Shown one piece after another: positions 1 through 9,581 of a DNA stretch of 64,000 nucleotides; position 1 is the stretch's first letter; each line of letters begins with the position of its first letter. This DNA comes from an uncultured Clostridia bacterium (GTDB taxonomy: Bacteria; Bacillota; Clostridia; Oscillospirales; Ruminococcaceae). The stretch spans positions 27,624 through 91,623 of the forward strand of contig CANQXX010000004.1 of assembly GCA_947627905.1 (NCBI GenBank), read 5' to 3'. The position numbers and the translations under genes are program-made. The notes beneath the pieces were generated by a model. It did not search any database. It was given only the letters and a program-made list of their open reading frames with translations, and was not told the origin of the DNA.

Positions 1-162
1 GCAGATTATGACCTTATGAGACTTTCGCTCTATGCTCCGGACGAAGAACAGGCAAAGTTTATAAAAAGCAAGATAATGCTTGATCCTGCCGGATTTTACA
101 GTAAAGTAATAGAGTTTGTCCTTGAAAATGAAGAAGAAAAAATAGATATCCCCAACGAATAA
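1..162 (+). CDS. C-terminal fragment of an unidentified protein
   Basis: Frame 1 is open from the window edge to TAA at 160-162 and encodes the last 53 residues of a protein. The peptide is acidic and charged, ends in a run of glutamates (ENEEEK) and shows no motif I recognise. A strong hairpin terminator follows the stop codon directly, which supports a real 3' gene end. The start and function lie outside the window. Confidence 0.6.
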   Translation, partial: ADYDLMRLSLYAPDEEQAKFIKSKIMLDPAGFYSKVIEFVLENEEEKIDIPNE

Positions 163-195
163 AAGCCTCCGGTTTTTCCGGAGGCTTTAGTTTTA
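162..195. terminator. Bidirectional rho-independent terminator
   Basis: An 11-bp perfect stem, AAAGCCTCCGG at 162-172 and CCGGAGGCTTT at 178-188, closes a T5 loop and is followed by TAGTTTT. It lies between the converging partial gene and the GGDEF gene, whose stop is at 201, so it probably ends both transcripts. Confidence 0.85.
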
Positions 196-200
196 TATCA

Positions 201-2231
201 TCACATAATATCATCAAGATATACTTCCGCTGATGAGGGGTGGGAATGTGCATATGCAAAAGCAGATTTTCCGTGCTTTTTAATATTGTACATAGCCTCA
301 TCAGCAGCAGCAATAACATCTTCGGTAGTTTTTCCGCTCTCGATAAGAAAGGCTATGCCTATTGAACAATGTACCGACAGCTGTGCTCCTGTGGATTCCG
401 ATATAAAACCTGCCGCAAGAGTATCAATTATTTCCTGGGCAACTTTTCCCGAATCGCCGTAAAGGGTAAGATCGGTGAGACACATAACAAATTCGTCTCC
501 GCCGAAGCGTCCTGCAAAGCCATGCTCAAAGCATATTTCTTTAAGCGTATCTGCAACGAATTTCAGAACTTCATCACCGCAGGCATGACCGTATTCATCG
601 TTGAAAAATTTGAAATCGTCAAGGTCTACGAACATTATCGCGTCAAGAGTTTTTTTGCCTGCCGCGATACTTATCTGCGACGCAAGAGTTTTTAAGAAAG
701 TTTCACGGTTGTAAAGCTGTGTAAGAGCGTCAAAGTTGGCGCGCTGGATAAGGTGCATTTCGCTTTTCTTTTCTTTGTCTATATCCATTATTACACCCAT
801 TATTTTTATCGGAACATCATTGCGGTTGTAGAGCTTGTTTGCTTTTATCATTACCCATATGAAGTCGCCGTAGATATCTTTTACTCTGTATTCGCCCTGC
901 ATAGTGTTTGCCTGACCCATGATCCGTCCGAAATCAGCGGTGTAGCGTTCCTTGTCGTCCTTGTGTACCCTCAGCTTATTGATAAAACTTTCTGCAATAC
1001 TGTCATCTTTAGGACGGTGACTGAATTTCTGGTTGAAATTTTTTGATACCGTCACAAGCATATTTTCAAGATTTATTTCAAAGGAGATATTATTGGTAGT
1101 TTCGATAATAGCGCGGTATCTTTGTTCATATTCAAAGACCTCTTCAAATGTCGCATCGAATACATTTCCGATCTCCTGAAATTCATCTTTGCTTCTGATG
1201 TTGAATTTTGCAGTAGGATCGCCCTTCAGCTTTTTGGGGAGCGTGTCCATTATATTATCTACCGGATTTGTAAAATAATAAATGAATATCCCGCTTGCAA
1301 CACAGGCAAGTATAATGATTATTATTGAAAAATTCCTTATGGAGCTTCCGGAATTGGTGACTTCTTCCGCCATGCTGTATTTATCCGAAATATTCAGCAT
1401 CGTCCAGCCGCAGATCGGTATCTCCGAACTGAATACTATGCGCGTCCCGCGCTTTACATCAAATTCATATGCGTCCTCCGAGCTGCCGGAGTTATTTATC
1501 ATGTTTTCAAGAAAATCCGATGCGCCGCCGAAATTGTCGCTTTCGTAATACATTTTGAGCGATCTGTACGGATATTCAAATAAATTGCCGTTTGTGTCCA
1601 TTATAGCGCCGGAGGTATATTTATCCGAGCGTACATTTGTAATTATTTTCTGTATATAGCTGGAATTATAAAGCTGATAAACTATGCCCTGACGTTCATT
1701 ATTGCCGGAATATATTGATTTTACAACAATAAATACCGGCATTTCTTCTCCGCTTTCTTCGTCCATAAAAAGAGGTGATATACCGTTTTTACCTGAGTCG
1801 AGAGAAAACAGCGACTTATGATCCGGCATTTGTTTTCCGGTGTCATTTTCATCGGTAGAAGCAATAATATTACCGGTATTATTTATTATCATTATTTTTT
1901 TCAGCGCCGGATCGTCCGATAGATAATGTCCGATCTTTTCCTGTATTTTGGAACGGTAATCATCTTCGGGAATATCATATTCCTCGCTGTTGCTTGCAGC
2001 CGTATATTTCCGCACATAATCGGACGATGCAAGCTCTCTGGCGGAAGAAGTTATCTTTTCAAAATAAAAATTTACGCTTACCGCGCTGTTTGCAGTAAGA
2101 TTTACAATATTGTCCTCAATAAGTTTTATTGATATTTCCTCTGATTTACGGGCTGAAAAAAGATTAACTGCCATAATCGGAACAAATATAAGCAATATCA
2201 TAAAAATGACAAGCTTTGTTTTAATTTTCAC
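201..2231 (-). CDS. Membrane sensor diguanylate cyclase (extracellular sensor, HAMP-like, PAS, GGDEF)
   Basis: This is a 676-residue protein likely to make c-di-GMP from GTP at the inner face of the membrane. An N-terminal transmembrane helix (about residues 5-27) and a second one near 297-320 bracket an extracellular Cache-like sensor. A HAMP-like linker, a PAS domain (about 375-490) and a C-terminal GGDEF domain follow. The active-site motif is intact (RFGGDEF), as is the metal-binding FVDLDDFK segment, so catalytic activity is expected. The start is GTG at 2229-2231, placed about eight bases after GGAGGG. The ligand is unknown. No effector or phosphodiesterase gene is adjacent, and the gene appears monocistronic. 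Confidence 0.9.
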   Translation of the reverse strand: MKIKTKLVIFMILLIFVPIMAVNLFSARKSEEISIKLIEDNIVNLTANSAVSVNFYFEKITSSARELASSDYVRKYTAASNSEEYDIPEDDYRSKIQEKIGHYLSDDPALKKIMIINNTGNIIASTDENDTGKQMPDHKSLFSLDSGKNGISPLFMDEESGEEMPVFIVVKSIYSGNNERQGIVYQLYNSSYIQKIITNVRSDKYTSGAIMDTNGNLFEYPYRSLKMYYESDNFGGASDFLENMINNSGSSEDAYEFDVKRGTRIVFSSEIPICGWTMLNISDKYSMAEEVTNSGSSIRNFSIIIIILACVASGIFIYYFTNPVDNIMDTLPKKLKGDPTAKFNIRSKDEFQEIGNVFDATFEEVFEYEQRYRAIIETTNNISFEINLENMLVTVSKNFNQKFSHRPKDDSIAESFINKLRVHKDDKERYTADFGRIMGQANTMQGEYRVKDIYGDFIWVMIKANKLYNRNDVPIKIMGVIMDIDKEKKSEMHLIQRANFDALTQLYNRETFLKTLASQISIAAGKKTLDAIMFVDLDDFKFFNDEYGHACGDEVLKFVADTLKEICFEHGFAGRFGGDEFVMCLTDLTLYGDSGKVAQEIIDTLAAGFISESTGAQLSVHCSIGIAFLIESGKTTEDVIAAADEAMYNIKKHGKSAFAYAHSHPSSAEVYLDDIM

Positions 2232-2362
2232 TGTATCCCTCCATAGCAGTCGATCATATAAAATACTGCCAAATATATTTTAATATTTTTTTCCTGATTT
2301 GTAAATATCATACAGCCTATTTTGTGAATTTTGCGCAATGTTTTATTATAAATTTGTGCATT

Positions 2363-4396
2363 TTATTTTAATTTTTTCTTTCTTGCAGCAATATCCGATA
2401 CAAAAACATATATCAGTGCCAGAGCTACTGCCGCTGCAAGAAGCGAAACGATAGCTTTTACGGCTTCCGGGACTTTTTTCTCATCAGGCTCGTCATCCTG
2501 TACGCTGTCTGTTCCGGAGGAAACTGCCGTTTCGGGATTTTCGGAAATACCGGATAAAGTCTCGGCGGAACTTTCCTGTAAAGCCGGTACAGTCTCTTCT
2601 TCCGGCGCTTTTGTTCCTGCGGAAGAATAAGTTTCTGCATCTACATGCTCAGGTTCCGGAGTAGTTGCAGATGTTTCTTCATTTTCAGTAATGGAAGTAT
2701 CATTGCCGGAAATATCTGTTCCGGTGTTTTCCGTTGATGTAACGATGTCTTCACCCAGTATTTCCTCAGTCTGACCGTTGAAAACGATCAGGTATACTGA
2801 TCTGGGCTCCATATCAAATGTAAGGCGGTTATTTTCTATATCGGTGATATCGTCGCCTTTTTTTATTGCAGCGCCTTCTTCATTAAAGAAATATACTTCC
2901 GCGCCTGTAAAATCTACTCCCGAAGTAATGCTTATCTCTGCGGTCTTGGCGTTGAACTGATTTTTATTAATTATCAAAGTTTTGAGCGTGGATTCGTCTT
3001 TTCCCTGTATAGCCGAATATACCGAACTCATAACGTCTCCGCCGTTATTTGAGCGCACCAGAGAATTTCCGAATCCCGAACCGTTTCCGTCGTAATTAGT
3101 GTATATGTTTATAGCCGATTTAAGGTACGGAATATCCGTGGAATTAGGATTCATGCACGCCATATGAACGCCGTATGAAGCGAATATACCAAGGGCGTCA
3201 GCCGCAGCGATACCTCCGCTTATGTCGTTGCCGCCGCCGAAGTTGTATTCCGAAAAGGACAGTTTTGTTCCGGGATAATACATATCTATAGACGCTTTCA
3301 GCGTCGGTATAAGAGGGATATACTGATTATGCATTATCGCCGTTGTGCTGTTTTCGGTGTATGAACTGTCCCATAGTATCCTTGTAGCCTGAAGTCTTGC
3401 ATTGTTGGAAAGAGTATCATTGCTGTCAAGGATAGGCTGAAGAAGTCCGTTTGTGGCTTCCGTGTGATAATGAACGTCCAGCGAATCGAGAAGCCTTGTG
3501 CCGTGCTCGTCGGAAAGACGTTTCATATTGTCAAGGTAGTAGTCTATGAACCAGCTGTATTCACCCCTGTACGGTTCCCAGCCGCCGGAGTTCTTGATAT
3601 TTATGAATGCTTCGATGCCGCTTACCGACGGTCCGTAAATAAGCGCGGTGGGATCTATCTTTTTGACCGCATATGCAAGCTCTGCGGAACGTGAAACAAG
3701 ATCCTCAGGAGAGATCGGGGAAGATACAGCCTCCGGAAAACGTGTGGACCAGTTTTCCGGCTCGTTGTCAAGAAAATATCCGTTTATCCCTCCGTCGATC
3801 GCATAACCGTAAGTATTTGCCAGAAAGCTGACATATTCGTCTATATAGACCGCTTCGTCCGTTTTGTCAGGCGAAGAAAGATAACCGTCCGTTTTATTGA
3901 AATATACCGTTTCCCACGGCTTGTCCGGAGAATCGGGAGCGACCTTTCCCATCATCTGCAGTGTTACATATTTTGAATGTATTCCGTAGCGCCTTGCGCC
4001 GGAGATAAGACTTTCCGTATAAAGAGCAGGTGAGGAGACCCTGTCCTGCGGATATGACCCTACAAGGGAAAGAGTGTTTTCACTGCCGTTTCCTGAGCCG
4101 GAATTTGAATAGTTGCTTTCCCAGTTGTATGAAGATACTTTTATATCCGACTGCTTCAAAGCGTTTGCTGAAACGCCGGAAAGACCTGATTCAATATTTA
4201 TCCCATATATATACGGACTTATTTTCTGTGTATCTTCAATGGTATTTATATTGATCTCTGCCGTTCCCGTATCCATGTAGCTGGAACTGAACATAGCCTG
4301 TGTGCTCTGGGCGCACAGTGATACTGCCGCAGACAAAGCGCAGGCTGCGGAAATTATTTTTCGTATAACAGATCTTTTGATTCTTTTTTGTTCCAT
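2363..4396 (-). CDS. GH44 endoglucanase/xyloglucanase, secreted and membrane-anchored
   Basis: This 677-residue protein has an N-terminal signal peptide (hydrophobic core about 13-30). Its catalytic domain carries the hallmarks of glycoside hydrolase family 44: ISPYIYGIN near residue 60, LDNEPENW with candidate acid/base Glu212, LDVHYH near 307 and FSEYN with candidate nucleophile Glu383. The 171-residue gap between the two glutamates matches the family. After a beta-sandwich come a Thr/Ser/Glu/Pro-rich linker (about 550-640) and a C-terminal membrane helix with a Lys-rich tail. The enzyme should therefore be held at the cell surface rather than released or bound to a cellulosome; no dockerin is visible. 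GH44 enzymes cleave beta-1,4-glucan or xyloglucan. The neighbouring GH3 enzyme would finish the imported oligosaccharides. Confidence 0.88.
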   Translation of the reverse strand: MEQKRIKRSVIRKIISAACALSAAVSLCAQSTQAMFSSSYMDTGTAEININTIEDTQKISPYIYGINIESGLSGVSANALKQSDIKVSSYNWESNYSNSGSGNGSENTLSLVGSYPQDRVSSPALYTESLISGARRYGIHSKYVTLQMMGKVAPDSPDKPWETVYFNKTDGYLSSPDKTDEAVYIDEYVSFLANTYGYAIDGGINGYFLDNEPENWSTRFPEAVSSPISPEDLVSRSAELAYAVKKIDPTALIYGPSVSGIEAFINIKNSGGWEPYRGEYSWFIDYYLDNMKRLSDEHGTRLLDSLDVHYHTEATNGLLQPILDSNDTLSNNARLQATRILWDSSYTENSTTAIMHNQYIPLIPTLKASIDMYYPGTKLSFSEYNFGGGNDISGGIAAADALGIFASYGVHMACMNPNSTDIPYLKSAINIYTNYDGNGSGFGNSLVRSNNGGDVMSSVYSAIQGKDESTLKTLIINKNQFNAKTAEISITSGVDFTGAEVYFFNEEGAAIKKGDDITDIENNRLTFDMEPRSVYLIVFNGQTEEILGEDIVTSTENTGTDISGNDTSITENEETSATTPEPEHVDAETYSSAGTKAPEEETVPALQESSAETLSGISENPETAVSSGTDSVQDDEPDEKKVPEAVKAIVSLLAAAVALALIYVFVSDIAARKKKLK

Positions 4397-4446
4397 AGCA
4401 TGAACCTCATAAAATTTTTCGGGAACGTTTACGATCCTGTGTTTTA

Positions 4447-4475
4447 ATTATACAGCTATTTATCAAGGAAATCAA
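4447..4475 (-). promoter_or_regulatory. Promoter of the GH44 gene
   Basis: Read on the minus strand, TTGATT (4470-4475) is followed after 17 bases by a perfect TATAAT (4447-4452). It lies about 50 bases upstream of the GH44 start and has no competing gene. Confidence 0.7.
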
Positions 4476-4499
4476 GCATATCCGGCCGTTTACAGAAAT

Positions 4500-7274
4500 T
4501 TATGAAAACCTTATGCTGTACACTGAAAGCATTCCTCCCAGATATAACCTTACAGGCATTATTCCCGAAACCTTTTCAAGCGGTATATTATAGACCGCAA
4601 AACCGTCCTTTTTGGGGGAAGGCTTTATGTCAGCGCTTCCGATAAGCCTGCCGCCTGCGTAGATCTCCAGCTTTTTGCCCGAACAGGGAGCGGCGCAGAG
4701 AACTTCGGCGGCGGAATAATTTTTCATATCCGCATTGTTAAATATTATGCTTCCGCCCCAATCGCCTGAGATAACATAATGATCGTTTTTATCGTAGCTG
4801 AAATCAAGGGAAACATTGTCCTTCAGATCATAATTCTTTGCCTTTACCGTCAAGGACATATCTCTCGGCGGGATATCGTCGCCTATGATATTTAGTGAAG
4901 CCTCACAGCGTATATCCGCGCTTGAAGCGCCTGCCATAAATATGTAATTTCCGCTCTCGGTGCAGGATATTTCTCTTGTAACGTCGTAATATCCCAGATC
5001 GGATAAGGGTATCTCAAATTTTATTTTTTCGGAATGACCTGCGCTGATCCTTACCCGTCTGAAAGCACATAACTGCTTTAACGGACGCTTTACCGCCGGC
5101 TTTTCCGGTCTGAAATATATCTGAACGACTTCATCGCCGTCAATTGCGGAAACGTTTGCAGCGGTAATTTCTGCGTAGATATTTTCTCCGCTTTGTGAAA
5201 CGTTCATTTCCTTGTATTCAAATTCCGAATAGGAAAGACCGTGCCCGAACGGGAACAGCGGCTTGCCGGTATAATACAGATATGTCATGTCGTTTGAAAT
5301 GATATCATAGTCCATGATATCCGGAAGTTCATATACCGAGCTGTACCATGTCATAGGACATCTTGCCGCAGGATTGTTCCTTCCGCTGAGCGAAGAAGCC
5401 GCAGCCGTTCCAAGCTCAGCGCCGGCGTGCGAGCTGTAAACTATTGCCGGAAGAAGTTTTTCTTCGCCGCAAAGCGCAAACGGATAGCTTGAAACTATCA
5501 TCAGTACCGTGTCCGGATTTGCCTCACGAACGGCTTTTATCAGTTCACGCTGATGTTCCGGAAGAACTATATCCGGGCGGTCATAACATTCTCTTGCCAC
5601 CTGCATAGGGTGATTTCCCACACAGAGAATAACGATATCGGAATTTGCGGCAAGTTTTGCAGCTCGTTCGGTTCCCTTTGAGACGGTCTCGATCTCAAAC
5701 TGCGCGTCCGGAGACGGACGGGCAGCCTTTCTGACGGTAAGATCGTTATTATCGTCCACATAGATATCCATAGCCCGGTCATGCCAGCTTCGGAAAGAAT
5801 ATTTTCCGTCATGTATCGTTGGCTTGAACCATTCGCGTATGAACCATTCGTAAGGAGTTTTGCTTTTTGCCTTGTAGGTACCGTCCTCTGTAACATAAAG
5901 ACCGTTTAAGACCGACTTGAAATTTATAGAGCCGAAATCCCAGTCGTGCATTTCAAATTTTTCTGCAATACCGGCTGTAATGCCGTCTGCCTTTACATCT
6001 CCCACGGGCTTTACGGAAAGGTATTTGCCGTTCCTGCATGATCTTACGGCAACAATGTCATAACCGTTGTCAAAGCAGATATTTTCCCTGCCAAATTCAG
6101 CTTCAAGACCGTCTTTTATGCTGATTGCATAGCTTGCCCTGCCAGTGTACCAGTCGCAGTAATTCTCGTCCGCCAGAGGACCGATAACGGCAATTTTCTT
6201 TCCTTTTTTAATGGGAAGTATACCGTCGTTTTTCAGCAGACAGATCTGCTTCATGGCAGCTTCGCGGTTGACAGCCCTGCTTTCTTCACTGTCAACGGAA
6301 ACGTTCATATTTTTATATGGGTGGACATCGTCAAATTCTCCCAGCTTGAAACGGCAAAGCAGAACATTTCCTACGGCTTTGTCAATATCCGCTTCGGTGA
6401 TAAGACCTTTTTCCAGAGCGTCCATAGCAGCGGCATAGACCATATCCTCCGGATCGGTCATGCTGTCTGCGCCGTTTTTCAGGCAGAGCGCAAGCGCTTC
6501 GGCGTGACTGCGGACGTTCTTATGCGCAAGAAGATTCTGGGAGAAATCTCCGCCGTCGGTAACGACAAAATCAAGTCCCCATTCATCTTTGAGGATATTT
6601 TGCAGATCGGGGTTCATTACCGCCGGAACGCCGGAAAGTTCGTTGTATGCAGCCATTATGGAACGTGCTTTTCCCTCTCTTATGGGACGTTCAAAGGCTT
6701 TGTAATAATATTCGTGAAGCGTTCGGGGTTCAACGTTTGCGGAACAAGTACCTCTGTTTTTTTCGTTGTTGTCCGCGCAGAAATGCTTTAATGTAGGAAT
6801 GGTTTTCATGTATTTTTCGTCAGTTCCTGCCATTCCGGTGGTATATGCGGCGGACATTTTTCCGGTAAGATAGGGATCTTCGCCGTAAGCTTCTTCGGTG
6901 CGTCCCCAGCGCGGGTCGCGTTCCATATCGACTGTAGGACCCCAGAGCATAAGAGCGGTATTGCCTTTTTTCTGATAATAATAACGCGCTTCGTTTCCTG
7001 CAATTTCACCGAGACGGAGCATAAGATCGGTGTCAAAGGTGGAAGCAAGTCCGATAGGCTGGGGGAATACGGTGGAAATTTCATCGTCCGTTCTTCCGAC
7101 GTAACCTCTTGCGACTTCCGTGCCGACGTGCCAATCGCCTATTCCGAGCCTTGGAACGGCATTCATATGAGAGGAGAGCATATTTGCCTTTTCCTCGGTC
7201 GTGAGCCGTGAGAGCAGGTCTTTTACACGTTCTTCAAAGGGCAGGGAGCTGTCGCGGAATGGATAACCGTTCAT
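4500..7274 (-). CDS. Cytoplasmic GH3 glycosidase with inserted beta-trefoil-like domain
   Basis: This 924-residue glycoside hydrolase family 3 enzyme probably removes terminal glucose or xylose from plant-derived oligosaccharides. The N-terminal barrel shows WGPTVDMERDPRWGR (111-125), KHFCADNN (163-170) and VVTDGGD, where Asp240 is the expected nucleophile. After the first residues of the second domain there is an insertion of about 140 residues (roughly 405-545). Its repeated YLSVKP, FEMHDW, YKAKS and FIREWF-type strands resemble a fascin-like beta-trefoil. An FnIII-like domain (about 690-780) and a CBM6-like beta-sandwich C-terminus follow. No signal peptide is present, so it acts in the cytosol. 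The start is ATG after AGGAGTG. Substrate specificity cannot be fixed from sequence. Confidence 0.88.
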   Translation of the reverse strand: MNGYPFRDSSLPFEERVKDLLSRLTTEEKANMLSSHMNAVPRLGIGDWHVGTEVARGYVGRTDDEISTVFPQPIGLASTFDTDLMLRLGEIAGNEARYYYQKKGNTALMLWGPTVDMERDPRWGRTEEAYGEDPYLTGKMSAAYTTGMAGTDEKYMKTIPTLKHFCADNNEKNRGTCSANVEPRTLHEYYYKAFERPIREGKARSIMAAYNELSGVPAVMNPDLQNILKDEWGLDFVVTDGGDFSQNLLAHKNVRSHAEALALCLKNGADSMTDPEDMVYAAAMDALEKGLITEADIDKAVGNVLLCRFKLGEFDDVHPYKNMNVSVDSEESRAVNREAAMKQICLLKNDGILPIKKGKKIAVIGPLADENYCDWYTGRASYAISIKDGLEAEFGRENICFDNGYDIVAVRSCRNGKYLSVKPVGDVKADGITAGIAEKFEMHDWDFGSINFKSVLNGLYVTEDGTYKAKSKTPYEWFIREWFKPTIHDGKYSFRSWHDRAMDIYVDDNNDLTVRKAARPSPDAQFEIETVSKGTERAAKLAANSDIVILCVGNHPMQVARECYDRPDIVLPEHQRELIKAVREANPDTVLMIVSSYPFALCGEEKLLPAIVYSSHAGAELGTAAASSLSGRNNPAARCPMTWYSSVYELPDIMDYDIISNDMTYLYYTGKPLFPFGHGLSYSEFEYKEMNVSQSGENIYAEITAANVSAIDGDEVVQIYFRPEKPAVKRPLKQLCAFRRVRISAGHSEKIKFEIPLSDLGYYDVTREISCTESGNYIFMAGASSADIRCEASLNIIGDDIPPRDMSLTVKAKNYDLKDNVSLDFSYDKNDHYVISGDWGGSIIFNNADMKNYSAAEVLCAAPCSGKKLEIYAGGRLIGSADIKPSPKKDGFAVYNIPLEKVSGIMPVRLYLGGMLSVYSIRFS

Positions 7275-7371
7275 AAAAACACTCCTTTGTAAATAGTGTT
7301 AAGATTTGAGAGTTAAGAGTTTAGAGCAGGCTGAATCTTGCACATTTATATCTCGACAAATTTGAATTTGC

Positions 7372-7950
7372 CTAAGTGTGCTGCCTGTTCGCACGCTGAC
7401 GAAAATCATCCCGGATATATCCGTAAATATTGTAAGTGCAGTAGTTGTTGACCATCTTTCCGTTTCTGATACAGCCTTCAAGTGTAAATCCGCATTTCTT
7501 TAAAACTGCATTTGACGCCATGTTTTCTACGTCAGCTTCTGCATGCAATCTGTCCAACGTTGTTTCTGAAAAGATAAAATTCACAACTTTGGTTAATGCC
7601 TCGGTACAAACGCCTTGGTTCCAGCAGGCAGGATTTATTCTATATGCGATCTTACCCAGTCTGTCATTTTCTACATCGAATACTTCTATAATTCCAATTA
7701 CTTTATGATTCTCTTTACTTTCAATCCCCCATACGAAATCATGGGACGGTTTGCGCTTAACATGCGGTCTTGGGTCAATAAACAGAAGTTCCGGATTTTT
7801 CTCGTCTTTGTTTGCAGAGCGTCCCCAATATTGATAAACAATGTCCAACCCCAACCATTCATGTAAATCGTCAATATCATCCGGTGTTAGTTTGCGCAAA
7901 TATAACCGTTCTGTTTCAAGTTCAGGGATCCACAAATATTCTTTTAGCAT
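7372..7950 (-). CDS. GNAT family N-acetyltransferase, RimJ/RimL-like
   Basis: This acetyl-CoA-dependent acetyltransferase opens with the RimJ/RimL signature LETERLYLRKL. It carries IAYRINPACWNQGVCTEAL, the expected acetyl-CoA site, and ends with ASNAVLKKCGFTLEG, typical of the family. I chose ATG at 7948-7950 because AGGTGAG lies four bases upstream; a GTG nine bases earlier is possible but overlaps that ribosome site. Substrates in this family range from ribosomal protein N-termini to small amines, and nothing here identifies one. It appears to be a single-gene unit. Confidence 0.85.
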   Translation of the reverse strand: MLKEYLWIPELETERLYLRKLTPDDIDDLHEWLGLDIVYQYWGRSANKDEKNPELLFIDPRPHVKRKPSHDFVWGIESKENHKVIGIIEVFDVENDRLGKIAYRINPACWNQGVCTEALTKVVNFIFSETTLDRLHAEADVENMASNAVLKKCGFTLEGCIRNGKMVNNYCTYNIYGYIRDDFRQRANRQHT

Positions 7951-8055
7951 AAATCTCACCTGTTATCATTTGTAAAATTTTCTTCTGTTATCATTCTCGC
8001 AGAGAAAAATTCTCCAATTATTGTCCCTACTTAAATCCCGATCTATTTATATTAA

Positions 8056-8418
8056 TTAACCGCACATTGATAATTTTTTCCCTAAAAAAACTCCCGCAAT
8101 ACAGCCTATAACGCTTAACGCAATGTAGATCCCTCCGGGCAGGTACGCTTTGTTTTCAAATAAAGCAAATGCTTCAAGCGAAAACGTGGAGAATGTTGTA
8201 AATCCGCCGCATACGCCTGTTTTCAGGAACAGGATCATGTTCGGCGGAACATTATCGCTTTTGTCCGCCAGACCAACGATAAAGCCTATCAGAAGAGCAC
8301 CAATTAAATTTGTTATCAGCGTGAGCCAAGGAAATTCCGTTCTGACCGGTATAAGGCTTATTGCATATCTTCCCATTGCTCCTATTGCTCCGCCGACAGC
8401 AACAAATAAAAATCCCAT
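8056..8418 (-). CDS. crcB: CrcB/Fluc fluoride ion channel
   Basis: This 120-residue, four-helix membrane protein exports toxic fluoride as a dual-topology dimer. Diagnostic motifs are GGAIGAMGRY at the N-terminus, the TNLIGALLIGF helix and GGFTTFSTFS, which contains the filter residues. Only one subunit gene is present, so a homodimer is expected. The intergenic space upstream is just 25 bp, so there is no room for a fluoride riboswitch, and the gene is probably transcribed with the permease upstream of it. Length matches the family. Confidence 0.92.
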   Translation of the reverse strand: MGFLFVAVGGAIGAMGRYAISLIPVRTEFPWLTLITNLIGALLIGFIVGLADKSDNVPPNMILFLKTGVCGGFTTFSTFSLEAFALFENKAYLPGGIYIALSVIGCIAGVFLGKKLSMCG

Positions 8419-8443
8419 TCACACTTCGCCCCACTTAAAATTT

Positions 8444-9550
8444 TTACATAACAAAATAAGCCGCAAAGCTGTATACCGCCGCAAGAAGAATAACATTCAC
8501 CAGTGTGAAAACTCCCAGATATTTTATAGGACGGGCATTGTCAGTCTCCATGTATATCCTGAGCGATATCAGGCTTGCAAGGCTTGCAACGATAGTTCCA
8601 AGACCGCCTATGTTCGTTCCCAGAACAAGAGCGCGTGCGTTATCCGTAAAGCCCGAAAGCATTACAGCCGCGGGAACGTTGCTTATAACCTGGCTTACCG
8701 CCGCAGAAGCAAGCATTTCCCGACCGTCAAGGAGCTTTGTTATAAATTCACGGACAGCGCCGATATTCTGTATGTTTCCAACAAAAATAAAGAAGAAAGC
8801 AAACGTTAAAAGCAGACTGTAATCCACTCCTGCAAACAGCTTGGTATCCAGTATCAGCGCGGCAACGCAGACCGACGCGAAAACGACAATAACGTCGATC
8901 ACACCGAATACTGCCAGCAGACACATTATAAACAGAACGGCGTACATTATCAGATAGCTTTTCTTGCCTGTGATCTCGGCGCTGTGGCTTTCCGTGCCCA
9001 GCGGTTCATTTTTTATGAACAGGCAAAGTATAAGTATAAGAACGATATTTATTGCCGATACCGGAAGGACTGCGGAAAAAAACTCTCCGGGCGTCATGCC
9101 ATAATGACCGTACAGATAAAGATTCTGCGGATTTCCGAACGGCGTAAGCATACTTCCAAGGTTTGCAGCCGCCGTCTGAACGGTTATAACATACATCATC
9201 GTATCGGGACGCTTCCTGAAAATGCTTGCAGTCATAGGCACAAAAGCTATAAGAGCCACATCGTTTGTAAAAAACATTGACGCAAAAAATGATATGAATA
9301 TCAGTATAGTGCCTGTTTTTCTTGTAAATGCCTGCCCGCTGCCCAGCATTTTGCAAGATACAGCCGAAAGCAGATTGCTTTCACGGAAGCCGGCTATGGC
9401 TATCATCAGGCAGAAAAGCAGTCCTATAGTATCGGCATTTATATAATTCATGTAATTTGTCACGGGAACGAAAAGGCAGGAAACAAGCGCCGCGATCCCG
9501 GCAATCACAAGGGTAAATTCTTTTTTGAAAAATTCCATAAGAGCTTTCAT
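8444..9550 (-). CDS. Ion-transporter superfamily permease (ArsB/CitM/SLC13-like)
   Basis: This 368-residue protein has about ten hydrophobic helices and two related halves. Each half carries a conserved Asn-containing re-entrant motif (FFTNDVALIAFVP near 91-103 and SNVPAAVML near 291-299), and NLGSMLTPFGNPQN lies near 129-142. These are features of the ion transporter superfamily, which includes dicarboxylate, citrate and arsenite carriers. The neighbours are a fluoride channel and an ArsP_2-type exporter, so an anion or metalloid efflux role is plausible, but the substrate is not resolved. The start at 9550 is ATG. Confidence 0.8.
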   Translation of the reverse strand: MKALMEFFKKEFTLVIAGIAALVSCLFVPVTNYMNYINADTIGLLFCLMIAIAGFRESNLLSAVSCKMLGSGQAFTRKTGTILIFISFFASMFFTNDVALIAFVPMTASIFRKRPDTMMYVITVQTAAANLGSMLTPFGNPQNLYLYGHYGMTPGEFFSAVLPVSAINIVLILILCLFIKNEPLGTESHSAEITGKKSYLIMYAVLFIMCLLAVFGVIDVIVVFASVCVAALILDTKLFAGVDYSLLLTFAFFFIFVGNIQNIGAVREFITKLLDGREMLASAAVSQVISNVPAAVMLSGFTDNARALVLGTNIGGLGTIVASLASLISLRIYMETDNARPIKYLGVFTLVNVILLAAVYSFAAYFVM

Positions 9551-9581
9551 TGAATGAGTACCCCCAAAGATAATAGCGTCA

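Noticed and set aside
8419..8443. Fluoride riboswitch before crcB
   Set aside because: Only 25 bases separate crcB from the upstream gene, too few for the motif.
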